DNA from: Rhodoferax sp.
Lineage (GTDB): Bacteria; Pseudomonadota; Gammaproteobacteria; Burkholderiales; Burkholderiaceae_C
Direction of reading: 5' to 3'
Length of the DNA stretch: 15,111 nt
Assembly: GCA_028711355.1 (NCBI GenBank)
Contig: JAQTSL010000055.1
Location: 1 to 15,111, forward strand
A model generated the notes under the pieces. The model was not told the DNA's origin. It ran no database searches and saw nothing but the letters and a program-made list of their open reading frames with translations. A program made the translations under genes and the position numbers. Below, in pieces: positions 1 through 6,990 of this stretch; the first letter of the stretch is position 1; each line of letters starts with the position of its first letter.

Positions 1-6
1 CGAGAT

Positions 7-48
7 AAAAACACAAGAGAGGGCCGCCAAAGTTCAAACTTTCGGCCC
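7..48 (-). terminator. Candidate rho-independent terminator after the TPR gene
   Basis: GGGCCG at 21-26 pairs with CGGCCC at 43-48, and AAAGT at 29-33 pairs with ACTTT at 38-42 around a 4-nt loop, with a 2-nt bulge (27-28). Read on the minus strand, the hairpin starts 12 nt after the TPR stop codon and is followed by a short T run (complement of 7-12) about 8 nt further on. The bulge and the distance of the T run make it a weak candidate. Confidence 0.4.
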
Positions 49-60
49 AAGGGCCAAGGC

Positions 61-1143
61 TTAGTTGCCAGTCGATTCCCGGATGATCAACCAATTTTTT
101 ACATGATTTCTCAGTTGCAGGGTTTTGCGGCTGGAGACCGACAATCTGTCGGCCTTGTAGGTCTGGCGGAACCGGGCCAACGCTTCGTCGCCGGTCACTT
201 TGATGCTGAGCTCAGAGAGTTTGACGTTGATGTGTGACTTGCCGGTAATGCGCGCCGTGCGGTCTTGTTCCCACACGCTGCGCGGCTGCTTGCCGGGGGT
301 TTCAAAGTCCAGGCTGTAGGCAGCCAGATAGGCACTCATGTCTTTGTTGGACCAGGCCTGCGCCCAGGCCATGACGGCGGCTTCAACTGCTTTGCTGGCG
401 TCTGCATCCACCGCTGTGGACGTGGGTTTGACCGCTGGCGCTGGTGGTGTAGCCACCGCTGTAGCAGATTTGGTTGGCGCTGCTGAAGACGCAGCGGTGG
501 GCACATTTGCCGCAGGCACCAGCGCCGACGCGGGTTTGGCTTTGGGCAGGGCTGGCGCAGGCGCCGGGGTGGCAGCAGCGATCACCGCGCTGTTGCCAGC
601 AACTGGCTTGGGATTGGCCAGGTTGGGTTTGAACAATTCACGAATCAAGGCCAGCTTGGGCGGCACAGCGTTATTACCGCCGTCAAGCTGTAGTGCCTTG
701 TTGTAGGCCTGGCTGGCCAGACGGGCATAGACATCGCCCATGTTTTCATGCGCCGTGGCGTAGCTGGGGTTGGTGCGGATGGCCATTTCAAGCGCGGCTC
801 GGGCCTTGTCGTACTGGCCCTGGTTGGCGTACAGCACGGCCAGGTTGTTGTAGGGTTCCGGCAGCTCCGGGTAGTCTTCAGTGAGCTTGGTGAACGTGGC
901 GACGGCCTCGGTTGGTTTGCCCAGGTGACGTTGAATCACCCCCTTGAAAAAGCGCAATTGCGGGTCAGTGGGTTTGCTGACCAATTGGCTGTCCACCTTG
1001 GTCAATGCCTCAGGGAATTTGTTGATCCGTAGCAACTGGCTGATGTCAGCATAATCATCAGCGTGGCTGGTCAGTGCGGTCCCGGCCGCCAGCAGCGTGA
1101 TCAGGCGCAACGCTTTCAAAACAAAAGAACGGGTGAGTTTCAT
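61..1143 (-). CDS. Secreted TPR protein with a C-terminal Cds6/SnoaL-like domain
   Basis: Predicted 360-residue exported protein. The N-terminus (Met, basic MKLTRSF, then a hydrophobic stretch ending near SHADD) looks like a cleavable signal peptide, so I start it at 1143 and not at the upstream in-frame ATG at 1314, which would put 57 low-quality residues ahead of the signal. Residues about 35-160 contain TPR-type helical repeats (for example PEPYNNLAVLYANQGQYDKA). A long Ala/Pro/Lys-rich linker follows, about 165-250. The last 110 residues (WAQAWSNKDMSAYLAAYS to NWLIIREST) resemble the NTF2/SnoaL-like domain found at the end of Cds6 and some L,D-transpeptidase partner proteins. It is divergent from cysS. 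The likely role is in the periplasm or envelope, by domain type only; the partner is unknown. Confidence 0.8.
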   Translation of the reverse strand: MKLTRSFVLKALRLITLLAAGTALTSHADDYADISQLLRINKFPEALTKVDSQLVSKPTDPQLRFFKGVIQRHLGKPTEAVATFTKLTEDYPELPEPYNNLAVLYANQGQYDKARAALEMAIRTNPSYATAHENMGDVYARLASQAYNKALQLDGGNNAVPPKLALIRELFKPNLANPKPVAGNSAVIAAATPAPAPALPKAKPASALVPAANVPTAASSAAPTKSATAVATPPAPAVKPTSTAVDADASKAVEAAVMAWAQAWSNKDMSAYLAAYSLDFETPGKQPRSVWEQDRTARITGKSHINVKLSELSIKVTGDEALARFRQTYKADRLSVSSRKTLQLRNHVKNWLIIRESTGN

Positions 1144-1205
1144 GGTCTGATGCGGTGAAATTGGGGATGCTGTCCGGTGGCCGGCAGGGCTATATACTGG
1201 CGCGC

Positions 1206-1232
1206 ATTGTAGCCCGAGGGGGTCGTTTCCAA
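1206..1232 (-). promoter_or_regulatory. Candidate sigma-70 promoter for the TPR gene
   Basis: On the minus strand a TACAAT -10 box (complement of 1206-1211) lies 15 nt downstream of TTGGAA (complement of 1227-1232). The 188-nt divergent gap to cysS is the natural place for a promoter. The spacer is shorter than the preferred 16-18 nt, so the -35 assignment is weak. Confidence 0.35.
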
Positions 1233-1331
1233 GCGTTCTGCCGCTCTGGCCTGAACGGCGCTTTTTCCCTTTGGGCGTGAATGATCTGGAGGGCCGCCAA
1301 CCGGCCCGTTTCACCGTAGCCGATGTGACCC

Positions 1332-2708
1332 ATGAGTTTGCGCATTTTCAACACGCTCAGCCGTGACCTGCAACCCTTTGTCCCGCTCACGCCCGGCCGT
1401 GTGCGAATGTATGTCTGCGGCATGACGGTCTATGACCTGTGTCACCTGGGGCATGCCCGTTCCATGATGGCCTTTGACGTGGTGCGTCGCTGGTTGGAAG
1501 TGAGCGGGTATCAAGTGACCCATGTGCGCAACATTACCGACATTGACGACAAAATTATCAAACGTGCGCTGGAAAACGCAGAGCCGATTCGCGCCTTGAC
1601 CGATCGCATGGTCGAGCTCCTGCACCAGGATGCTGATGCGCTGGGCATTTTGCGCCCAACCCACGAGCCGCGCGCCACCGACTTCGTGCCGTCAATGCTC
1701 AAGCTAATCGGTCAGCTTGAGCAAAAAGGTCTGGCCTACCAGGCGGGTGACGGTGATGTAAATTTTGCGGTGCGCAAGTTTGCCGGTTACGGCAAGCTCA
1801 GTGGCAAGTCGTTGGACGAATTGCGTGCCGGTGAGCGGGTGGCGGTGCTGGATGCCAAAAGCGACCCGTTGGACTTTGTGCTGTGGAAATCGGCCAAACC
1901 CGCTGAACCGGACGACGCCAAATGGGACAGCGCTTACGGCGCGGGTCGGCCGGGCTGGCACATTGAATGCTCTGCCATGTGCGGCGAGCTGCTGGGCCAG
2001 ACCGTCGATATCCATGGTGGCGGTGCCGACCTGCAATTTCCACACCACGAAAACGAGATCGCGCAAAGCGAGGGCGCCAACGGGGTACCGCTGGCGCGCT
2101 GCTGGATGCACAACGGTTTCGTCACGCGCGACAACGAAAAAATGTCCAAAAGCCTGGGCAATTTTTTCACCATCCGCGAAATTCTGGCGCGCTACGACGC
2201 GCAAACACTGCGCTTTTTTATCTTGCGGGCGCACTACCGCAGCGCGCTCAATTACAGCGACGCGCATCTGGACGACGCGCGCCAGGCACTCAAACGCCTT
2301 TACACCACGCTTGACGCGGTACCACCGCAAAGCGCCCCGATCGACTGGACCAACCTGTATGCGGCGCGTTTCAAGGCGGCGATGGACGAAGACTTTGGCA
2401 CGCCCGAAGCGGTGGCGGTGCTGTTTGACCTGGCCAGCGAGGTTAACCGAACCCGTTCTGGCGCGCTGGCCGGCCTGTTGCAGGCGCTGGGTGGCTGCCT
2501 GGGGCTGCTACAGGAAGATGCCAAAACCTACCTGCAAGCCGGTGCCGGCCTGGACCAAGCGGCCATTGCGGCGCTGATTGGTGAACGTGCTGCGGCCAAG
2601 GTCACCAAGAACTTTGCCCGCGCCGACCAGATTCGCCAAGACTTGCTGGCGCAGGGCATTGCGCTCAAAGACACGCCAGCGGGTACAACCTGGGAAGCGG
2701 TACAGTGA
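1332..2708 (+). CDS. cysS: Cysteinyl-tRNA synthetase
   Basis: Class I aminoacyl-tRNA synthetase that charges tRNA-Cys with cysteine in the cytoplasm. At 458 residues it is the usual bacterial length. The HIGH signature is HLGHAR (residues 38-43) and the KMSKS loop is at 270-274. The zinc site that discriminates cysteine is visible as C29, C213, H238 and E242 (motifs YVCG, ECSAM, HHENE). The catalytic Rossmann fold is followed by a helical C-terminal domain ending near EAVQ. The ATG at 1332 fits the family start (MSLRIFNTL), although the Shine-Dalgarno sequence is weak. It heads a same-strand series of housekeeping genes. I see no damage. Confidence 0.98.
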   Translation: MSLRIFNTLSRDLQPFVPLTPGRVRMYVCGMTVYDLCHLGHARSMMAFDVVRRWLEVSGYQVTHVRNITDIDDKIIKRALENAEPIRALTDRMVELLHQDADALGILRPTHEPRATDFVPSMLKLIGQLEQKGLAYQAGDGDVNFAVRKFAGYGKLSGKSLDELRAGERVAVLDAKSDPLDFVLWKSAKPAEPDDAKWDSAYGAGRPGWHIECSAMCGELLGQTVDIHGGGADLQFPHHENEIAQSEGANGVPLARCWMHNGFVTRDNEKMSKSLGNFFTIREILARYDAQTLRFFILRAHYRSALNYSDAHLDDARQALKRLYTTLDAVPPQSAPIDWTNLYAARFKAAMDEDFGTPEAVAVLFDLASEVNRTRSGALAGLLQALGGCLGLLQEDAKTYLQAGAGLDQAAIAALIGERAAAKVTKNFARADQIRQDLLAQGIALKDTPAGTTWEAVQ

Positions 2709-2714
2709 ATTCAA

Positions 2715-2775
2715 ACGCTATTTTTACCTGCATCCCTTATTGGACAAGTGATGGCAGCTACTGAACAAATAGCGT
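2715..2775. repeat. Palindromic repeat-like element between cysS and the glycosylase
   Basis: ACGCTATTT at 2715-2723 is an exact inverted match to AAATAGCGT at 2767-2775, bounding a 61-bp segment that starts 6 nt after the cysS stop. It resembles in style the short intergenic repeats I recall from Comamonadaceae genomes, but family membership is unverified. The start codon and first eight or so codons of the next gene lie inside it. Confidence 0.5.
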
Positions 2776-3401
2776 CAGAAGGCGCCACACCACCCTATTG
2801 GGGGGATGCGCGCAAGCACCTGATGAAGAAAGACCGCGTCATGAAGCGGTTGATCCCGCAGTTTGGCGCGGCCTGCCTGCAAAGCCGAGGCGACGCATTT
2901 GTCACGCTGGCGCGCAGTGTGGTGGGTCAGCAAATTTCGGTGAAGGCGGCGCAAACCATCTGGGACCGCTTTGCCAAGCTGCCCGGCCAGTTGACACCAG
3001 CGCAAATATTGCGCCTAAAGATCGACGACATGCGTGCGGCCGGCTTGAGCGCGCGCAAGGTGGAATACCTGGTGGACCTGGCGCTGCATTTTGATGGTGC
3101 CCGGGTGCATATGGACGCGTGGTCGGCCATGGAAGACGAGGCAATCATTGCCGAGCTAGTGGCAATCCGCGGCATTGGCCGCTGGACCGCCGAGATGTTT
3201 TTGATTTTTCACCTGATGCGCCCCAATGTGCTGCCGCTGGACGATGTGGGCCTGATCAAAGGCATCAGTCAATGCTATTTTTCGGGCGACGTGGTGAGCC
3301 GCAGCGACGCGCGCGAGGTGTCGCAAGCCTGGGAGCCCTACCGCACTGTGGCGACTTGGTATATTTGGCGCTCGCTGGACCCGCTGCCGGTGGCTTATTA
3401 A
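2751..3401 (+). CDS. alkA: DNA-3-methyladenine glycosylase II (AlkA-type, HhH-GPD)
   Basis: Base-excision repair glycosylase of the HhH-GPD superfamily, expected to remove 3-methyladenine and related alkylated bases. The helix-hairpin-helix appears as VAIRGIGRWTAEMFLI, followed by the catalytic aspartate region LPLDDVGL. The protein is 216 residues, a compact version without the extra N-terminal domain of E. coli AlkA. I prefer ATG 2751 over the adjacent GTG 2748 because a GGA at 2742-2744 is better spaced from it. The first residues (MAATEQIASEGA) are encoded by the palindromic element and look unlike the family; recognisable homology begins around PPYWGDARKHLMK. It sits between cysS and accA. 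Confidence 0.9.
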   Translation: MAATEQIASEGATPPYWGDARKHLMKKDRVMKRLIPQFGAACLQSRGDAFVTLARSVVGQQISVKAAQTIWDRFAKLPGQLTPAQILRLKIDDMRAAGLSARKVEYLVDLALHFDGARVHMDAWSAMEDEAIIAELVAIRGIGRWTAEMFLIFHLMRPNVLPLDDVGLIKGISQCYFSGDVVSRSDAREVSQAWEPYRTVATWYIWRSLDPLPVAY

Positions 3402-3439
3402 CTGCTATGTCGGCGAAGTCGCCCCAAATGATGAAATTG

Positions 3440-3533
3440 CCCCGTTATTCCCGCGCACTTTCCCGTCATTCCCGCGCAGGCGGGAATCCAGGGTTTGCTG
3501 AGATGCTGGATTCCCGCTTTTGCGGGAATGACG
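3440..3533. repeat. Double-hairpin intergenic repeat (GTCATTCCCGC type)
   Basis: CGTCATTCCCGC at 3464-3475 pairs perfectly with GCGGGAATGACG at 3522-3533. Nested inside, GCGGGAATCCAG at 3480-3491 pairs perfectly with CTGGATTCCCGC at 3506-3517. A further degenerate half copy (CGTTATTCCCGCGCACT) precedes it from about 3443. This motif type is widespread as a miniature interspersed repeat in proteobacteria. It occupies most of the alkA-accA gap and ends 35 nt before accA, so it may form structure in the mRNA or partly terminate transcription. Confidence 0.85.
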
Positions 3534-3567
3534 AAGTGCGGCGTTTTTCACGTTAAACAGGAGCCCT

Positions 3568-4542
3568 ATGGCCAAGAAGACCTTTCTCGACTTTGAAACC
3601 CCGATCGCCGAGCTGGAAAACAAGATCGAAGAGCTGCGCTACGTGCAGACCGAGTCGGCAGTGGATATCTCGGCTGAAATCGGCCAGTTGGCCAAAAAAA
3701 GCCAGCAGCTCACCAAAGACATCTACAGTGACCTGACGCCGTGGCAGATCACCAAGATTGCGCGCCACGCCGAGCGGCCTTACACGCTGGATTACGTCAA
3801 CGAGATATTTACCCACTTTGTCGAGCTGCACGGTGACCGGCATTTCGCCGACGACCTGAGCATCATCGGTGGGCTGGCGCGTTTTAATGGCACGCCGTGC
3901 ATGGTAATTGGTCAGCAAAAAGGGCGCGACACCAAAGAGCGTGGCCTGCGCAACTTTGGCATGAGCAAGCCCGAGGGCTACCGCAAGGCGCTGCGCCTGA
4001 TGAAGACCGCCGAAAAGTTCAAGCTGCCGGTGTTTACCTTTGTCGATACGCCCGGCGCCTACCCCGGCATCGACGCCGAAGAGCGTGGCCAAGCCGAGGC
4101 GATTGGCCGCAACATTTTTGAGATGGCGCAACTGGAGGTGCCGATCATCGTCACCATCATCGGTGAAGGCGGCTCGGGCGGCGCGCTGGCCATTTCGGTA
4201 GGTGACCAGTTGCTGATGCTGCAATATTCAATTTACTCGGTGATCAGCCCCGAAGGCTGCGCCTCGATCTTGTGGAAAACCTCTGAAAAAGCCCAGGAGG
4301 CGGCCGACGCCCTGGGCATCACCGCGCACCGCCTGAAAGCGCTGGGCGTGATCGACAAGATCGTCAACGAGCCGGTCGGTGGCGCGCACCGTGACCCCAA
4401 GCAGATGGCGACCTTTTTGAAGCGTGCCCTGAACGACGCCTACCGCCAGGTTAGCGACCTCAAGCCTAAAGAGCTGCTGGAGCGCCGCTTTGAGCGCTTG
4501 CAAAGCTACGGCCGCTTCACCGACACCAAGGCCGTCAAATAA
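3568..4542 (+). CDS. accA: Acetyl-CoA carboxylase carboxyltransferase subunit alpha
   Basis: Alpha subunit of the heteromeric carboxyltransferase, which with AccD moves the carboxyl group from carboxybiotin to acetyl-CoA to make malonyl-CoA, the first step of fatty-acid synthesis. It has the normal length of 324 residues. The N-terminus (MAKKTFLDFETPIAELENKI) is the typical helical AccA start. The crotonase-like core shows HGDRHFADD, TFVDTPGAYPG and the glycine-rich oxyanion segment GEGGSGGALAI (about 199-209). The start has a good AGGAG (3559-3563) 4-5 nt before the ATG. The stop codon overlaps a small palindrome. Confidence 0.98.
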   Translation: MAKKTFLDFETPIAELENKIEELRYVQTESAVDISAEIGQLAKKSQQLTKDIYSDLTPWQITKIARHAERPYTLDYVNEIFTHFVELHGDRHFADDLSIIGGLARFNGTPCMVIGQQKGRDTKERGLRNFGMSKPEGYRKALRLMKTAEKFKLPVFTFVDTPGAYPGIDAEERGQAEAIGRNIFEMAQLEVPIIVTIIGEGGSGGALAISVGDQLLMLQYSIYSVISPEGCASILWKTSEKAQEAADALGITAHRLKALGVIDKIVNEPVGGAHRDPKQMATFLKRALNDAYRQVSDLKPKELLERRFERLQSYGRFTDTKAVK

Positions 4543-4564
4543 TTGGGGTCAGAACCCAATTAAT
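4541..4564. repeat. AATTGGGGTCAGA-type palindrome, copy 1
   Basis: AATTGGG at 4541-4547 pairs with CCCAATT at 4555-4561 across the accA stop codon. A closely similar sequence occurs on the opposite strand at 12198-12222; the two share AATTGGGGTCAGA followed by a C-rich arm and ATTAAT. It fills nearly the whole accA-tilS gap, leaving no obvious Shine-Dalgarno sequence for tilS. Confidence 0.6.
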
Positions 4565-4568
4565 TTTC

Positions 4569-5561
4569 ATGACGCAGGCCTTCACCCAGGCCATGGCCGC
4601 GTTTGCGCCGGCGCTGCCACTGGCGGTGGCGTACAGTGGCGGCGCCGACTCCAGCGCCTTGCTGCTGGCGTGTGCGCAAACATGGCCGGGGCAGGTCTGT
4701 GCCATCCACATACACCATGGTTTGCAGGCTGCGGCCGACGACTTTGAGCGCCATTGCCAGCAAGTGTGTGCTGCGTTGGCGGTGCCACTGCTGGTGCAGC
4801 GGGTCGATGCCAGGCACGCCGCCGGGCAAAGCCCGGAAGACGCCGCACGCCGTGCACGTTATAAGGCTTTTGAGGCGCTAGCGCAGACCCATCAAGCGCA
4901 GACAGCTTTCAAATCGATAGCACTGGCGCAGCACGCCGACGACCAGGTGGAGACCCTGCTGTTGGCCCTGAGCCGTGGCGCTGGCTTGCCGGGTTTAAGC
5001 GCTATGCCGGCCCACTGGCAGCGTGGTGGCATCGATTACCAGCGCCCGCTGCTACAGGTCAGCGCCGCCGACATCCGTCACTGGCTGGCCACGCAAGGCG
5101 CCGGTTTTATAGAAGATCCGAGCAATGTGGACCAGCGCTTTACCCGCAACCGCATCCGCGCCCGCCTGATGCCGGTGCTTAAAGACTGTTTTCCTCAGGT
5201 GTTGGATACCTTTGCCCGCAGCGCGGCCCACACCGTGCAGGCGCAATCGCTGCTGGACGAGGTGGCCACACTTGACCTGCAGCAGGTGGGTGACCCGCCT
5301 GTGATCCGCGCTTTGCAGGCGCTGAGCCAGCCGCGTCTGGCCAATCTGCTGCGGCACTGGTTGCGCAGCCGCCATCAGGCGGTGGCTTCACGCGCGCAAC
5401 TGGATGAACTGATGCGCCAGATTGCCGCCTGCCGCACGCGTGGCCACGCCATCCAACTGAAGGTTGCCAACGGCTTTTGCGAGCGCCGGGGCAACCAGTT
5501 GCATTGGTACAATCCCTCGCTTTTAACGTCATCCTCCCCCTATGTCCCTGATTGTTCATAA
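4569..5561 (+). CDS. tilS: tRNA(Ile)-lysidine synthetase
   Basis: ATP-dependent enzyme that modifies C34 of the CAU-anticodon tRNA-Ile to lysidine, so that it reads AUA. The PP-loop SGGADSS is at residues 23-29, followed by family motifs IHIHHGLQ, ARYKAF, AQHADDQVETLLLALSRGAG and FIEDPSN..FTRNRIR. At 330 residues it is shorter than E. coli TilS (about 430), so the C-terminal substrate domain is reduced. Residues about 103-118 (ALAQTHQAQTAFKSIA) are encoded by a repeat-like segment and look a few residues longer than the equivalent loop in relatives. The 3' end overlaps lysC by 20 nt, implying coupled expression. No ribosome-binding site is apparent. Confidence 0.93.
   Translation: MTQAFTQAMAAFAPALPLAVAYSGGADSSALLLACAQTWPGQVCAIHIHHGLQAAADDFERHCQQVCAALAVPLLVQRVDARHAAGQSPEDAARRARYKAFEALAQTHQAQTAFKSIALAQHADDQVETLLLALSRGAGLPGLSAMPAHWQRGGIDYQRPLLQVSAADIRHWLATQGAGFIEDPSNVDQRFTRNRIRARLMPVLKDCFPQVLDTFARSAAHTVQAQSLLDEVATLDLQQVGDPPVIRALQALSQPRLANLLRHWLRSRHQAVASRAQLDELMRQIAACRTRGHAIQLKVANGFCERRGNQLHWYNPSLLTSSSPYVPDCS
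4875..4922. repeat. Repeat-like segment embedded in the tilS reading frame
   Basis: This 48-bp stretch has a perfect 10-bp palindrome GCGCTAGCGC (4875-4884), a 9-bp direct repeat AGCGCAGAC (4880-4888 and 4895-4903), and a near-perfect inverted pair GCTTTC / GATAGC at its right end. The combination of an AGCGC arm with a TCAAATCGATAGC arm is reminiscent of short intergenic repeats I remember from Comamonadaceae. The coding frame stays open through it. Confidence 0.4.
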
Positions 5562-6810
5562 ATACGGCGGCACGTCGATGGGCTCGACCGAGCGCATCAG
5601 CAATGTCGCCAAGCGTGTGGCCAAATGGGCGCGCGCCGGCCACCAGATGGTGGTGGTGCCCAGCGCCATGAGCGGCGAAACCAACCGTCTGCTGGCGCTG
5701 GCCAAAGAGCTCGCACCGGCCAAGCCGACCGACGCCTATTACCGTGAACTTGACATGCTGGCTGCTACCGGCGAACAGGCCTCCAGCGCACTGTTGGCCA
5801 TCGCCCTGCAAGCGCTTGGCATGGAATCGGTCAGCTACGCCGGTTGGCAAGTTCCCATTCGCACCGACAGCGCCTACACCAAGGCGCGCATCGAATCAAT
5901 CGACGACGCCCGGGTGCGAGCCGACCTGGCCGTGGGCAAGGTGGTGATCGTTACCGGCTTTCAGGGCATCGACGACCTGGGTCACATTACCACGCTCGGG
6001 CGCGGCGGCTCGGACACCTCGGCGGTGGCGGTAGCCGCGGCCATGATGGCCGACGAATGCCTGATTTATACCGACGTCGATGGCGTCTATACCACCGACC
6101 CGCGCATCGTGCCCGAGGCACGGCGCCTATCCACCGTCAGCTTTGAAGAAATGCTTGAAATGGCGTCGATGGGCTCCAAGGTGCTGCAGATCCGCTCGGT
6201 CGAGTTTGCCGGCAAATACAAGGTCAAGCTGCGTGTGCTGTCAAGCTTTACGCCGTGGGACATCGACATCAACCAAGAGGCCAAGTCTGGCACCCTGATT
6301 ACTTTTGAGGAAGACGAAAACATGGAGCAAGCCATCGTTTCAGGCATCGCGTTCAGCCGCGACGAGACCAAAATTTCGGTGTTGGGCGTGCCCGACAAGC
6401 CCGGCATCGCGTATCAGATTCTGGGCGCTGTAGCCGACGCCAACGTTGAAGTCGATATGATCATCCAGAACATCAGCAAAGACGGCAAGACCGACTTCAG
6501 CTTTACTGTGAATCACAGCGACTACGCCAAAACTATCGATTTGCTGAAGAGCCAGGTGCTGCCCAAGCTGGGTGCGATGGAGGTGGTGGGCGATACCAAG
6601 ATCTGCAAGGTGTCGATCGTCGGCATCGGCATGCGCAGCCACGTGGGCGTGGCCAGCACGATGTTTCGAACGCTCAGCGAAGAGGGTATCAACATCCAGA
6701 TGATTTCCACCAGCGAGATCAAGACCTCGGTCGTGATCGACGAAAAATACATGGAACTGGCGGTCAAGGCGCTGCACCAGGCGTTCAAGCTGGAGCAGGC
6801 TGCGCCCTGA
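5542..6810 (+). CDS. lysC: Aspartate kinase
   Basis: Phosphorylates L-aspartate to aspartyl-phosphate, the entry to lysine, threonine, methionine and diaminopimelate synthesis. At 422 residues it has the single-domain kinase layout with two C-terminal ACT domains. The substrate/nucleotide motif KYGGTSMGS is at 7-15 and GRGGSDTS at 153-160, followed by YTDVDGVYTTDPRI. The ACT domains run from about 265 to 340 (ISVLGVPDKPGIAYQIL) and about 345 to 420 (VSIVGIGMRSHVGVAS), predicting allosteric feedback inhibition, by lysine and/or threonine in related enzymes. The start overlaps the end of tilS, and the pyrimidine-rich upstream sequence gives no clear Shine-Dalgarno, so translation is probably coupled to tilS. 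Confidence 0.97.
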   Translation: MSLIVHKYGGTSMGSTERISNVAKRVAKWARAGHQMVVVPSAMSGETNRLLALAKELAPAKPTDAYYRELDMLAATGEQASSALLAIALQALGMESVSYAGWQVPIRTDSAYTKARIESIDDARVRADLAVGKVVIVTGFQGIDDLGHITTLGRGGSDTSAVAVAAAMMADECLIYTDVDGVYTTDPRIVPEARRLSTVSFEEMLEMASMGSKVLQIRSVEFAGKYKVKLRVLSSFTPWDIDINQEAKSGTLITFEEDENMEQAIVSGIAFSRDETKISVLGVPDKPGIAYQILGAVADANVEVDMIIQNISKDGKTDFSFTVNHSDYAKTIDLLKSQVLPKLGAMEVVGDTKICKVSIVGIGMRSHVGVASTMFRTLSEEGINIQMISTSEIKTSVVIDEKYMELAVKALHQAFKLEQAAP

Positions 6811-6829
6811 AAAAAAATTGGCCGAGTCG

Positions 6830-6838
6830 TGACATAAT
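6830..6838 (+). promoter_or_regulatory. Extended -10 promoter for tRNA-Ser
   Basis: TGACATAAT matches an extended -10 element (TGN then CATAAT), 18 nt before the mature tRNA end, followed by a GC-rich discriminator (CGCGGC) typical of stable-RNA promoters. No good -35 is seen; the expected position is the A-run just after the lysC stop. Confidence 0.5.
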
Positions 6839-6856
6839 CGCGGCTCTGAATTTTCA

Positions 6857-6949
6857 GGAAACGTGACCGAGTGGCCGAAGGTGCTCCCCTGCTAAGGGAG
6901 TATGGGGTGTAGAGCCTCATCGAGGGTTCGAATCCCTCCGTTTCCGCCA
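6857..6949 (+). tRNA. tRNA-Ser (GCT anticodon)
   Basis: Class II tRNA of 93 nt reading AGC/AGU codons. The acceptor stem GGAAACG (6857-6863) pairs with CGTTTCC (6939-6945), the discriminator is G6946, and CCA is encoded at 6947-6949. The anticodon stem CTCCC/GGGAG (6884-6888 with 6896-6900) encloses the loop with anticodon GCT at 6891-6893. A long variable arm precedes the T arm GAGGGTTCGAATCCCTC. I see no second copy of the 3' end in the window, so there is no sign that it served as an integration site here. Confidence 0.97.
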
Positions 6950-6990
6950 AGATACAAAGAGCTGCTTGATGGCTCAGTCTGACCACGGCC

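Noticed and set aside
1144..1314. N-terminal extension of the TPR protein to an upstream ATG
   Set aside because: The extra 57 residues precede a clear signal peptide, cover the promoter-like TACAAT and have no protein-like character.
1704..2330. Long minus-strand open frame of 208 residues inside cysS
   Set aside because: High-GC codon bias opens the opposite frame; the plus-strand cysS reading is unambiguous.
3440..3533. CRISPR-like repeat structure
   Set aside because: The units are inverted, not direct, with no regular spacers and no cas genes; it is an interspersed palindromic repeat.
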